The notes beneath the pieces are model-generated. The model saw nothing but the letters and a program-made list of their open reading frames with translations, had not been told where the DNA came from and did no database searches. A stretch of DNA of 12,862 nucleotides from an uncultured bacterium (GTDB taxonomy: Bacteria > Bacillota > Clostridia > Oscillospirales > Butyricicoccaceae). The translations under genes were made by a program, and so were the position numbers. How positions within the stretch are numbered: position 1 is the stretch's first letter; each line of letters starts with the position of its first letter. The stretch covers positions 1 to 12,862 of the forward strand of contig CAJMOV010000028.1 in assembly GCA_905215125.1 (NCBI GenBank), written 5' to 3'. Positions 1 through 6,898 of this stretch are shown one piece after another.

Positions 1-430
1 CCATCCAGTCGCTGTCGCGCTTGGCCAGGTAGTCGTTGACGGTGACGATGTGGACTCCCTTGCCCTCCAGCGCATTGAGGTAGGCCGGCAGGGTGGCGAC
101 CAGGGTCTTGCCTTCGCCCGTCTTCATTTCGGCGATGCGGCCCTGGTGCAGGATGATGCCGCCGATGAGCTGCACGCGGTAGGGCGTCATGCCCAGCACG
201 CGGCCGGCCGCTTCACGGCAGACGGCAAAGGCGTCTGGCAGGATGTCGTCCAGCGTTTCGCCGGCGGCCAGCCGCGCCTTGAGCGCCGGGGTCTGGGCCT
301 TGAGCTCCGCGTCGCTCATGGCGGCGTATTTGCCGGCCAGGGCTTCGGTGGCGTCGACGAGGGGATTTATTTTTTTCAGCTCCTTCTGGGACGTGTCCCC
401 AAAGAGCTTTTTGATAAACGAAGCAGCCAT
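1..430 (-). CDS. secA: SecA preprotein translocase ATPase, N-terminal part (gene runs off the left edge)
   Basis: SecA is the cytoplasmic ATPase that pushes unfolded preproteins through the SecYEG channel. Only the first 143 residues lie in the window. They begin [20 protein letters not shown], include the Q-motif region ([10 protein letters not shown], about residues 82-91), the Walker A motif MKTGEGKT (residues 102-109) and the start of the next DEAD-family block, VNDYLAKRD, near the truncated end. These are SecA hallmarks in the correct order and position. The start is ATG at 430 read leftward, with an AAAGGAAG ribosome site upstream. An extended -10 promoter and a small hairpin precede it. 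In many Bacillota secA is followed co-directionally by prfB. Here prfB lies about 2.4 kb away and points the opposite way. Identification is secure; only completeness downstream is unknown. Confidence 0.97.
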   Translation of the reverse strand, partial: MAASFIKKLFGDTSQKELKKINPLVDATEALAGKYAAMSDAELKAQTPALKARLAAGETLDDILPDAFAVCREAAGRVLGMTPYRVQLIGGIILHQGRIAEMKTGEGKTLVATLPAYLNALEGKGVHIVTVNDYLAKRDSDWM

Positions 431-449
431 GTCAATCAACTTCCTTTCA

Positions 450-466
450 ATGCCCGAACGGGGCAT
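450..466 (-). promoter_or_regulatory. Small hairpin in the secA 5' leader
   Basis: A perfect 6-bp inverted repeat (ATGCCC / GGGCAT, 5-nt loop) lies between the putative secA promoter and its ribosome site, ending about 20 nt before the start codon. It could influence translation or mRNA stability. There is no T-run, so it is not a terminator. A function is inferred only from position. Confidence 0.35.
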
Positions 467-477
467 ACCTGTCTGTT

Positions 478-486
478 ATTATAACA
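478..486 (-). promoter_or_regulatory. Extended -10 promoter for secA
   Basis: Read leftward, this is TGTTATAAT, a perfect TATAAT with the extended TGn element, about 48 nt before the secA start. No good -35 box is present at 16-18 bp, which is common for extended -10 promoters. Confidence 0.6.
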
Positions 487-515
487 CAAATACAGTGTGA
501 AAATATAGATGAATT

Positions 516-542
516 GTAAAAGAAAGGCCGCGGATGCGGCCC
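516..542 (-). terminator. Intrinsic terminator after the CPBP protease gene
   Basis: Read leftward, a 6-bp GC-only stem GGCCGC / GCGGCC with a 4-nt loop is followed by TTTCTTTT. It lies about 30 nt past the stop codon of the CPBP gene and ahead of the secA promoter, so it separates the two transcripts. Confidence 0.8.
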
Positions 543-573
543 TTCTTCAATATCCGGCTGTCAGGCGGGCGCT

Positions 574-1437
574 TTACCGTCCTTTACTGCCCTGTCTGCG
601 GATAAGCAGAGCGGCCAGGGCAATAAAAATGGCGTACCCCGCAATGGCGATGACCGACGCTTCCGCGCCGAAGTCCCCGCCGGTGATAAGGAAGGATCGG
701 CTGTCCAGCACATAATTCCACAGATAAAGATCGTTGGCTTCCGGCCCGATGTGGACAAGGCCGACGAGCGCCATGTTCCAGACGGCGTGCACCAGCGCGC
801 TGTTCCAGATATTGCCGCTGTGAATGGCAATGAGGGAAAAAAGCACCCCCACCACGCTGCCTGCCGCCAGCAGCTGCAAAAAGCTGACAAAGTCCAGCTC
901 GGCGCCAATGACATGAGACACGGCAAAAATCCCCGATGGCACGGCGACGGCGACAGCCTTGTTCCAGCGGCGCTCCAGAGCCGTCATGATGACGCCGCGG
1001 AAGACGGCTTCTTCCACAATACCAGCCGCCAGGCCGTAAAACACGACCGCGTCGACGGCGATGTACCAGACCTGCCCTGCCGTCATGGGGGTTGTCCGCC
1101 AAACGCCGGAAGTCAGGGTGAACGCCAGGATGACCAACGCCGGTAACGCCAGGGCTGCAGCGCACCAGACGGGCCGGAGGGACACCGGCGCCAAGCGGCA
1201 GTCGCGCGGCGCAAGGCGCAGGACTTTTCTGCAAGCAGCAAACACACACACAAGCGCCAGCGCAATATAAAGCACGCCGGAGACGGCGCTTCCCACCGCA
1301 GCGGGAAGGCCAAGCTGCGTCAGCCCTTCCCCGGCGAGCACGGCAGCAAGCTGTGTGACGATCAGCAGGACAAACGCAAGGATACAGGCTGCGACGGCGC
1401 GGCCTGTCGACAGCCTTACAGAATTTCTGGGGGACAT
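574..1437 (-). CDS. CPBP family intramembrane metalloprotease (CAAX/Abi type)
   Basis: A 287-residue integral membrane protein with about seven to eight hydrophobic helices and a short basic N-terminus. The three CPBP (Abi, PF02517) active-site motifs are present and in order: EEAVFR with the glutamate pair at residues 142-143 and Arg147; F171-x3-H175 in FAVSH; and H217-x3-N221 in HAVWN. The Glu and His residues would bind the catalytic metal or activate water inside the membrane. In this family members include CAAX-type prenyl-protein proteases and bacteriocin self-immunity or peptide-processing proteins. The substrate here cannot be inferred. No bacteriocin-like small ORF or prenylation partner is visible beside it. 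The ATG is preceded by a good GAGAGGAAAG ribosome site. A terminator follows at 516-542. Confidence 0.9.
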   Translation of the reverse strand: MSPRNSVRLSTGRAVAACILAFVLLIVTQLAAVLAGEGLTQLGLPAAVGSAVSGVLYIALALVCVFAACRKVLRLAPRDCRLAPVSLRPVWCAAALALPALVILAFTLTSGVWRTTPMTAGQVWYIAVDAVVFYGLAAGIVEEAVFRGVIMTALERRWNKAVAVAVPSGIFAVSHVIGAELDFVSFLQLLAAGSVVGVLFSLIAIHSGNIWNSALVHAVWNMALVGLVHIGPEANDLYLWNYVLDSRSFLITGGDFGAEASVIAIAGYAIFIALAALLIRRQGSKGR

Positions 1438-1562
1438 AGTCTTTCCTCTCTTTCCGGTTTTACAAAAGCGCAGCTATTTCTGCGGCGCAGCAAGTATTTT
1501 CCCGCTTTACGTGCAGCCCCGTCCATTCCGGCCCAATTTTCCGCTTAAACAACCGGGCGCAT

Positions 1563-2285
1563 TTAATGCCCATGCGGAGAGGGGCGGTTTACGGGATCGG
1601 ATTTTGCGTCGGCGCGCAGCAGAAGCGCCAGCACAGCTCCCATGGGAACCAACGCGCCCCAGATGGCTTTTCCCCCTATCGCGTGGCACAGCAAAACGCC
1701 GACGGCGCCGCCCGCAACAAAGAAGAGCAGCATCAGCGCGTGGTTGACGATGCGGCGGATGAACGCGCCGTCGCGCTTCTTACTCCATTTGGCCAGGTGT
1801 ATGCCGATTTGCCTGATGTGATTGGTGCAGAAGGTGGTGGCGACTGCGACGCCGTTTGCCTGCCGGAACGTATTATACTGCATGGAGCAGATAAAATTGA
1901 CGGCCACCTGCGTGACCTGAAAGGGCACGCCGTCCGGCAATAAGCCCAGCAGAAAAATGACCCCCATCTCGGCGGCGACAAGCGTCGTCTCCCACCGCAG
2001 CCGCGCGGTGCGCATACGTTCATACAGCAGCTCGGATACAAAAGCGCCCAGCATATAGGCGGTGATGGGGATGAAGTAGTAGGCCGCCTCCCACCACCGC
2101 GCATTGCCCAGCGCCATGGCGAGCAAAACGACGTTGCCCGTCTGTGCGTTGCAGAATATACCGCCCCGCAGGGTATAGGTAAAGGTGCCCAGCAGTCCGC
2201 CCGCCGCCATGAGCAGGCGGTAAACGGCCCAGCTTTCGCATACCAGAAATTGGTTGTTTTCTTCTGTAATGACTTTATCGCGCAT
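1563..2285 (-). CDS. YoaK/DUF1275 family membrane protein
   Basis: A 240-residue membrane protein of unknown biochemical function. The N-terminal block GGLLGTFTYTLRGGIF followed by NAQTGNVVLL (about residues 29-55) is the signature of the DUF1275 (YoaK) family. Roughly six hydrophobic segments follow, with basic loops (YERMRTARLR; SKKRDGAFIRR), and the hydrophilic tail is short. Length is normal for the family. The ATG at 2285 read leftward has AAGGA about 10 nt upstream. The upstream DNA is strikingly AT-rich (2300-2345) and may hold its promoter. The gene lies between a CPBP protease and a decayed DUF2500 gene, both also leftward. The gap to the CPBP gene is 125 nt with no convincing terminator, so the two may be co-transcribed. 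Transport is sometimes suggested for this family but is not demonstrated. Confidence 0.88.
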   Translation of the reverse strand: MRDKVITEENNQFLVCESWAVYRLLMAAGGLLGTFTYTLRGGIFCNAQTGNVVLLAMALGNARWWEAAYYFIPITAYMLGAFVSELLYERMRTARLRWETTLVAAEMGVIFLLGLLPDGVPFQVTQVAVNFICSMQYNTFRQANGVAVATTFCTNHIRQIGIHLAKWSKKRDGAFIRRIVNHALMLLFFVAGGAVGVLLCHAIGGKAIWGALVPMGAVLALLLRADAKSDPVNRPSPHGH

Positions 2286-2341
2286 GGCTTTATAGTCCTT
2301 TTTGGATAATTTTATTTATATATAGCTATTTGTATTTATTT

Positions 2342-2665
2342 TCATGAAAAGATCATGCGGCGATCGCCCTGAAAGGCCGGCCTTCCCCTGCCGCACTTGG
2401 TAAGCAGTCCAAATTCTTGGCCGGAAATGGAAAGCTCCACCCTGTCGCCGCTTAGCGCCTGAAAAGCCACATAATAACGAGTCGTCGGCCTACTTGCCCG
2501 ACGTAGCAGCATCGACGTCAGACGAGGAGAACGGCTATTGCCGCGCCATCGGTCTATACCGCCCGCTGGGGCAGCGCTGCAACCACGATGGGCATCACAG
2601 CTCCAGACAGAGCAGGCATGTAGCCAAATCCAAAGCCTATGCCCGGCACATCCACTCCCTCTCAT
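2342..2665 (-). pseudogene. Decayed DUF2500-family gene
   Basis: The last ~45 residues of this leftward frame read like the conserved C-terminus of DUF2500 proteins: YYVAFQALSGDRVEL, then ISGQEFGLL, then GRPAFQGDR, resembling the usual YYVTF..SGDR.EF..SG.EYG.L..GDRG.L.FQGTR. Further upstream the same frame gives GIDRWRGNSRSPRLT, matching the family's post-membrane segment. The link between the two blocks is broken. The sister frame gives VDAATSGK-stop-ADDS, as if an ancestral VDATVV.KRADDS stretch suffered small indels. The N-terminal membrane helix is also in another frame (ALSGAVMPIVVAAL). The usual GD in the C-terminal motif reads CG. No ribosome site precedes the only available ATG. I infer a pseudogene with at least two frameshifts. 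Sequencing error is the alternative. Confidence 0.6.
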
Positions 2666-2737
2666 CCCTTTTTTACTTTTGCCTTAACACATATCTTAAC
2701 ACATTCGGCCAGCCGCAATCAAGTGTGCGACGCTTTC

Positions 2738-2763
2738 CCCCTTTACGCGAAAGGGGTTTTCTT
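2738..2763 (+). terminator. Hairpin with T-run overlapping the prfB promoter
   Basis: A perfect 7-bp stem CCCCTTT / AAAGGGG (5-nt loop) is followed by TTTTCTT. It has intrinsic-terminator form on the + strand, yet no complete rightward gene lies upstream. The -35 box of the prfB promoter falls within it, so it may act as an operator or as a relic. Confidence 0.5.
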
Positions 2764-2770
2764 GTATAAT
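2742..2770 (+). promoter_or_regulatory. SigA-type promoter of prfB
   Basis: TTTACG, a 17-bp spacer, then a perfect TATAAT at 2765-2770. The predicted start near 2777 leaves a leader of about 30 nt before the prfB start codon. Confidence 0.7.
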
Positions 2771-2807
2771 AAGCGTTGATAGATTGAAAGATAGGAGTCT
2801 TACTGCC

Positions 2808-3926
2808 GTGATTCAATACGATGAGATTAAAAATAAGCTGGTCAATATGCGCCCGCAGCTGAATGAGCTGCGCATTGCCCTGGATTTGGACCGCGGCATG
2901 ACGGAAGCAGCCGAGCTGGAAAATAAGACGGCCGCGCCAAATTTTTGGGACGATCCTGAAAGCAGCCAGCGCGTCCTGCAAAGGATCAAGCAGCTCCAGG
3001 GCAAAAACCAGCGCTATGAGAAGCTGGCCGCCCTGTATGAAGACACCCTGACCCTGGTGGAGATGGCTGAGGAAATGGGGGACGAAAGCCAGCTGCCGGA
3101 AATTGAACGGGATTTCAAGGCCTTCTGCGCCGAGCTGGAGGATCAAACCCTTTCTACCCTGCTGACGGGGGAATACGACAAAAACAACGCCATCATGTCC
3201 TTCCACGCTGGGGCCGGCGGCACCGAAGCGCAGGACTGGGCGCAGATGCTTTTGCGTATGTACACCCACTGGGCCGACGCGCGCGGCTTTTCCCACAAGC
3301 TCCTTGATATCATCGACGGCGAAGAGGCCGGGATCAAAAGCGCCGACCTGCTGATCGAAGGGGAAAATGTCTTTGGCTACCTCAAAAGCGAAGCGGGGGT
3401 GCACCGCCTGGTGCGCGTCTCCCCCTTCGACGCATCGGGGCGGCGGCACACCAGCTTTTCCGCCATCGAGGTCATGCCGGAAATTGACGACGATTTCGAC
3501 GTGGAAATCAACCCTGACGACCTGAAGGTCGACACCTACCGCTCAGGCGGCGCGGGCGGCCAGCACGTCAACAAGACGGAATCGGCCATCCGCATCACCC
3601 ATATCCCGACGGGCATCGTCGTCGCCTGCCAGAACGAACGCTCTCAGCATCAGAACCGCGAAGTGGCCATGCGCATGCTCAAAAGCAAGCTGGTCGAAAT
3701 CAAAGAGCGCGAACATCTGGACAAGATTTCCGACATCAAAGGGGTTCAAAAGTCCATCGAATGGGGCAGCCAGATCCGCTCCTATGTCTTTATGCCCTAC
3801 ACGCTGGTCAAGGATCACCGCACCGGGTATGAAAACGGTAACATCGGCGCCGTCATGGACGGGGATTTGGACGGTTTTATCAACGCCTATCTCCGCGCCG
3901 CCGCGACCGGCACCTGGGCGAAATGA
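2808..3926 (+). CDS. prfB: Peptide chain release factor 2 (RF2), no frameshift site
   Basis: RF2 recognises UGA and UAA stop codons in the ribosomal A site and triggers peptidyl-tRNA hydrolysis. The 372-residue product has the helical N-terminal domain (about 1-115), the SPF codon-recognition tripeptide at 205-207 that distinguishes RF2 from RF1 (which has PxT), and the catalytic GGQ at 250-252 within RSGGAGGQHVNKT. I chose GTG 2808 because AGGAG at 2793-2797 is correctly spaced. A TTG at 2784 would lack a ribosome site and add eight residues. Many bacteria control prfB by a +1 frameshift at CTTTGAC after about 25 codons. Here the equivalent place reads CTG GAT (2880-2885) in one continuous frame, with no upstream AGGGGG stimulator, so that autoregulation is absent. 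Monocistronic, between a promoter and a terminator. Confidence 0.97.
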   Translation: MIQYDEIKNKLVNMRPQLNELRIALDLDRGMTEAAELENKTAAPNFWDDPESSQRVLQRIKQLQGKNQRYEKLAALYEDTLTLVEMAEEMGDESQLPEIERDFKAFCAELEDQTLSTLLTGEYDKNNAIMSFHAGAGGTEAQDWAQMLLRMYTHWADARGFSHKLLDIIDGEEAGIKSADLLIEGENVFGYLKSEAGVHRLVRVSPFDASGRRHTSFSAIEVMPEIDDDFDVEINPDDLKVDTYRSGGAGGQHVNKTESAIRITHIPTGIVVACQNERSQHQNREVAMRMLKSKLVEIKEREHLDKISDIKGVQKSIEWGSQIRSYVFMPYTLVKDHRTGYENGNIGAVMDGDLDGFINAYLRAAATGTWAK

Positions 3927-3946
3927 GGGTAATCCTGCAAAAATGC

Positions 3947-3977
3947 AAAACCGCCTGTATAAACAGGCGGTTTTTTT
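3947..3977 (+). terminator. Intrinsic terminator of prfB
   Basis: An 8-bp stem CCGCCTGT / ACAGGCGG with a 4-nt loop, flanked by AAAA and followed by seven T, starts 20 nt after the prfB stop codon. A textbook rho-independent terminator. Confidence 0.92.
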
Positions 3978-4023
3978 GCGATCTGTTTATAGTGTACTTG
4001 CCGCCGCACTTTGCACTTTATCT

Positions 4024-4339
4024 GATGCTTCCCGCTTGGGCAGCCGCCGCAAATATCGACGATATGAGCTCTCGCGGGTCTTTGTTGATTGCCGCAGCTA
4101 CAGGCATTGCTCAAAGCGACGCCCACATCAAAGCGGCTACGGTGTCCAGCAACGGGACAGCGACGATCGCCTATGACGGCAGCCCCCACAGCTTAGGCGG
4201 TGTGTTTGCCGTTTATAAGTAAGGCTATGATTCAGCGCTTTTTAATCGGCCAAAACACGGCTTTGCGCTGTTATGCCTGTCCGAAAGCGTCGGCGCCGGG
4301 AAGGCGGAAAAAGCTGTAGAAATTCCCACAAGCGAATAG
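4024..4339 (+). pseudogene. Possible remnant of a small exported protein gene
   Basis: From ATG 4024 a frame of 66 residues reads MLPAWAAAANIDDMSSRG, ending GGVFAVYK at TAA 4220-4222. The AWAAA segment, and the hydrophobic codons just upstream in the same frame, resemble a signal peptide and its cleavage site. The same frame continues after the TAA for 38 codons with protein-like composition (ending EKAVEIPTSE) to TAG 4337-4339. There is no ribosome site, and the frame upstream runs back into the prfB terminator. I do not recognise the family. Either this is a decayed secreted-protein gene that lost its 5' end and gained a stop, or it is chance coding-like DNA. The rest of the 478-nt gap between prfB and the next gene holds only the two terminators. 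Confidence 0.3.
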
Positions 4340-4347
4340 GGCTTACG

Positions 4348-4375
4348 AAAAAACGCGCACAGATTGTGCGCGTTT
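4348..4375 (-). terminator. Terminator of the eamA-ybaK pair (possibly bidirectional)
   Basis: A perfect 10-bp stem AAACGCGCAC / GTGCGCGTTT with a 5-nt loop. Read leftward, the stem's own TTT runs on into three further T, giving six T in a row. It lies about 30 nt beyond the stop codon of the YbaK-type gene. On the + strand the tail is only CTTTG, so leftward termination is the main role. Confidence 0.85.
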
Positions 4376-4404
4376 CTTTGTATCTGCTTTTGCTCCCCTC
4401 TTCC

Positions 4405-4896
4405 CTATTCTCCCGCTCCTTCGGGCAGCTTGCAGACCTCGACCCAGCCGCGCGCCTGCGAGCAGGCTTCCAGCTCGCTGCACGTCAGCTCTACGGCCGA
4501 AGCGTCGCTGCCGGCGGCGGGAAAGACGGTTTCAAACCGCTGCAGGGATTTATCCAGCCAGACCTCGCATTTGCCCGGCGGCAGGTCGAAGGGGCAGACG
4601 CCGCCGATATAATGGCCGGTCATTTGCCGCACCTGCTCGGGCGTCAACATTTTAGCCTTCAGGCCGAACTGCTCGCGGTAACGCTTGTTGTCAATGCGCG
4701 CGTCGCCCGCGGCGACGATAAGATAACAGCTTTCCCCGTCCTTTTGCAGGAAGGAAAGCGTTTTGGCAATACGCGCCGGGATGACGCCGACGGCCTTCGC
4801 CGCCAATTCCACCGTTGCGCTGGAAACGGAAAACTCGCGTACCCTGCCCTCCAGCTGCCAGGCTTTCAGGTACTCTTTCACATTCTGTACCGGCAT
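4405..4896 (-). CDS. YbaK/EbsC family aminoacyl-tRNA deacylase
   Basis: A 163-residue single-domain protein of the YbaK / ProRS-associated (INS-like) superfamily, whose members hydrolyse mischarged tRNAs such as Cys-tRNA(Pro) or Ala-tRNA(Pro). Family landmarks visible: the conserved lysine K45 in RIAKTLSF, the substrate-pocket strand VAAGDARID (61-69), and the loop GHYIGGVCPF (94-103). The domain spans almost the whole chain, as in stand-alone family members. The exact tRNA and amino-acid specificity cannot be told from these motifs. The ATG lies 4 nt after the stop of the upstream transporter gene. Only a weak ribosome site lies in the overlap zone, so translation is probably coupled to that gene. 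A strong terminator follows. The functional link with the transporter is unclear. Confidence 0.9.
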   Translation of the reverse strand: MPVQNVKEYLKAWQLEGRVREFSVSSATVELAAKAVGVIPARIAKTLSFLQKDGESCYLIVAAGDARIDNKRYREQFGLKAKMLTPEQVRQMTGHYIGGVCPFDLPPGKCEVWLDKSLQRFETVFPAAGSDASAVELTCSELEACSQARGWVEVCKLPEGAGE

Positions 4897-4900
4897 AGGC

Positions 4901-5314
4901 TTACAGGATGAGCACGAAGGTGCCGATGGTGATGAGCAGCCCGCCGGCCACCGTCTTTATATCGACCGTTTCGTGCAGGACGACAAAGGCGAGAATCATG
5001 GAAATGACCACGCTGAACTTGTCGATGGGCACCACCTTGGACGCTTCGCCGATTTGCAGGGCATGACAATAGCATAGCCAGGAAAGGCCGGTGCAGATAC
5101 CCGACAGGATGAGGAAAACCCACCCCTTGGTCTGGATATCGGCGACGCCGTGCTGCGCGCCGGTAATAAATACCATACCCCACGCCATGACGAGTACGAC
5201 AACGGTGCGTATCGCCGTCGCCAGGTTAGAATTGATCCCTTCAATGCCGATTTTCGCCAGAATAGACGTCAGCGCCGCAAACACGGCGGATAAAAGCGCC
5301 AGCACGGCCCACAT
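4901..5314 (-). CDS. Half-size EamA/DMT family transporter
   Basis: A 137-residue protein that is almost entirely membrane segments (about five), matching one EamA repeat of the drug/metabolite transporter superfamily. Motifs include ALLSAVFAALTSILAKIGIEG at the start, NLATAIRTVVVLVMAW in helix 2, SWLCYCHALQIGEASKVVPI before helix 4, and VVLHETVDIKTVAGGLLI near the end. Full-length EamA proteins carry two such repeats, so this one must pair with itself or another half to make a transporter. The substrate is unknown. I prefer ATG 5314, with GGGGGG 7 nt upstream and the family-typical start MWAVLALLSA. ATG 5341 adds nine residues and has AAAGGA at a longer spacing. First gene of a two-gene unit with the YbaK-type gene. 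Confidence 0.88.
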   Translation of the reverse strand: MWAVLALLSAVFAALTSILAKIGIEGINSNLATAIRTVVVLVMAWGMVFITGAQHGVADIQTKGWVFLILSGICTGLSWLCYCHALQIGEASKVVPIDKFSVVISMILAFVVLHETVDIKTVAGGLLITIGTFVLIL

Positions 5315-5379
5315 GTGCTTTCCCCCCAGCTTTGCTTTCATGACAAACGCATGTCCTTTCCACCAGTCTGCTTTTTCTT

Positions 5380-5408
5380 ATCGTACCACTTGCGGCGGCA
5401 AAAGGCAA
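5380..5408 (-). promoter_or_regulatory. Probable promoter of the eamA-ybaK pair
   Basis: Read leftward: TTGCCT, a 17-bp spacer, then TACGAT, about 65 nt before the transporter start. Each box matches the consensus at four of six positions. Confidence 0.4.
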
Positions 5409-5460
5409 GCAGGCGCATAATTTTATCATGAAATGCAAAAATAGCCATGAGGTGAAAAGC

Positions 5461-5901
5461 TTGAAGATCACAAAACAGGAGTATCAGAAGCTATACGAAA
5501 AGGCTTCTCCCCCCTCTCCCTCCTATAAAAACATCCCGATGGCCTTTCTGGTCGGCGGGCTGCTGTGTACCGTCGGCCAGGGCTTCCGCACCCTGTACGA
5601 ATCACTGGGGCTGGGAGAGAAGGCGGTGGCCGCCGCCGTTGCCGTCACTATGGTTTTCCTCGGCGTCTTTTTGACGGCGATCGGCGTTTATGAAAAAATC
5701 GCCAAGGCGGCTGGAGCCGGCACCCTGGTTCCCATTACTGGTTTTGCCAATTCCATCGCTTCTCCCGCTCTGGAATTCAAAACTGAAGGTATGGTGCTTG
5801 GCACCTGTGTCAAAATGTTTACCATAGCCGGCCCTGTACTGGTGTTGGGCATTTCCACATCGGTCCTGTATGGCCTTATCCTGATTATTTTTGGAGGATA
5901 G
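5461..5901 (+). CDS. spoVAC: Stage V sporulation protein AC (SpoVAC)
   Basis: SpoVAC is a membrane subunit of the SpoVA system, which moves Ca-dipicolinic acid into the forespore and releases it at germination. In Bacillus it has been described as a mechanosensitive channel. The 146-residue chain has a short hydrophilic head, then about four hydrophobic segments. The diagnostic block is GAGTLVPITGFANSI followed by EFKTEGMVLGTCVKMF, where polar residues sit in an otherwise membrane stretch. I chose TTG 5461 because GAGGTG is 6 nt upstream. ATG 5428 in the same frame lacks a ribosome site and adds 11 unlikely residues. SpoVAD begins 1 nt after this stop. A forespore SigG promoter would be expected. 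A CATAATT at 5416-5422 could be its -10, but I see no convincing -35. Confidence 0.95.
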   Translation: MKITKQEYQKLYEKASPPSPSYKNIPMAFLVGGLLCTVGQGFRTLYESLGLGEKAVAAAVAVTMVFLGVFLTAIGVYEKIAKAAGAGTLVPITGFANSIASPALEFKTEGMVLGTCVKMFTIAGPVLVLGISTSVLYGLILIIFGG

Positions 5902-5902
5902 T

Positions 5903-6898
5903 ATGGCGACAATACACTTTGAACGCCCAGCATATGTCAAAGCCTATGCCGTCTGCGCCGGCAAGAAGGAGGGTGCAGGCCCCCTAGGCGATCGGTTCGA
6001 CGTCGTCTGCCCGGACGGCTGGTACGGCGAAAAAAGCTGGGAAAAGGCCGAGATGAAAATGGTTTCTACAGCTTGGCGCACAGCGCTGCAAAAGGGCGGC
6101 GTCTCCCCTGCCGAGCTTGGCTGCGCCCTAGGCGGCGACCTGCTCAACCAATGCGTGTCCACCAGCTTTGGTATGCGGGAAAGCGGCATCCCCTTTCTGG
6201 GGCTATACGGCGCCTGCTCCACCATGGCGGAAAGCCTTCTGATAGGTTCGTCCTTTATCAGCGGCGGTGTTCAGGACTACGTGCTCTGTACGGCGTCCTC
6301 TCATTTTTGCTCGGCTGAACGGCAATACCGTTACCCCCTGGCTTATGGCGGGCAGCGTCCCCCCACGGCCCAATGGACGGCGTCGGCGGCTGCCGCCGTT
6401 GTTCTGACCAAAGAGACGCAGAAGGTCAAAATCACCCGTGCGCACATTGGCAAAATCTATGATCCCGGCGTCACAGACGCCAATAACATGGGCGCGGCCA
6501 TGGCGCAGAGCGCCTATGAAACGATTTCCAGCTATTTCAGCGACACCGGGGACAAGCCGGAGGATTATGATATCATCGTCACGGGAGATCTGGCTTCCAT
6601 CGGCAAGCAGCTGGTGCTTGACTTGTTTGACGGCGACGGCGTCAATATGCGGCCAGTTTACGATGATTGCGGGCTGATGCTTTTCCACGGCGGGCAGGAC
6701 GTACACGCCGGCGCTTCGGGTTGCGGATGCTCGGCGGCCGTATTGGGCGGCTACCTGCTGCCCGCGCTGGAAAAAGGGATCTTCAAGAAAATCCTGTTTT
6801 GCGGTACCGGCGCCCTCCTCTCTCCTATTACTTCAACGCAGGGCGAGTCCATCCCTGGAATCTGCCACCTTATCTGCCTGGAATCGGAGGTCAAATAA
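5903..6898 (+). CDS. spoVAD: Stage V sporulation protein AD (SpoVAD)
   Basis: SpoVAD is the peripheral subunit of the SpoVA system that binds dipicolinic acid, and it has a thiolase / ketoacyl-synthase-like fold. The 331-residue chain shows the family blocks KKEGAGPLGDRFD (21-33), YGEKSWEKAE (41-50), GLYGACSTMAESL (100-112, the position of the thiolase nucleophile), SSHFCSAERQYRYPLAYGGQ (132-151) and PTAQWT (154-159), then GDLASIGKQL and CGCSAAVLGGYLLPAL near the end. Length is typical. ATG 5903 is preceded by GGAGG at the ideal distance and overlaps the spoVAC context by 1 nt spacing. The stop shares bases with the next ATG (TAATG). In the minimal Clostridia-type set spoVAC, spoVAD and spoVAE occur without spoVAA/AB, as seen here. 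Confidence 0.96.
   Translation: MATIHFERPAYVKAYAVCAGKKEGAGPLGDRFDVVCPDGWYGEKSWEKAEMKMVSTAWRTALQKGGVSPAELGCALGGDLLNQCVSTSFGMRESGIPFLGLYGACSTMAESLLIGSSFISGGVQDYVLCTASSHFCSAERQYRYPLAYGGQRPPTAQWTASAAAAVVLTKETQKVKITRAHIGKIYDPGVTDANNMGAAMAQSAYETISSYFSDTGDKPEDYDIIVTGDLASIGKQLVLDLFDGDGVNMRPVYDDCGLMLFHGGQDVHAGASGCGCSAAVLGGYLLPALEKGIFKKILFCGTGALLSPITSTQGESIPGICHLICLESEVK

Noticed and set aside
2494..2769. A 91-codon + strand frame
   Set aside because: It is antisense to the DUF2500 remnant and runs into the prfB promoter hairpin. No ribosome site or recognisable sequence.
2673..3449. A 258-codon leftward frame
   Set aside because: It is the antisense shadow of prfB, whose RF2 motifs are unmistakable.
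4273..4911. A 212-codon + strand frame
   Set aside because: It lies opposite the YbaK-type gene and crosses a terminator. It is a mirror frame produced by GC-rich codons.
4901..5314. Truncated full-length EamA transporter
   Set aside because: The chain starts and ends cleanly, has a ribosome site and a coupled downstream gene. Half-size EamA proteins are a known normal form.
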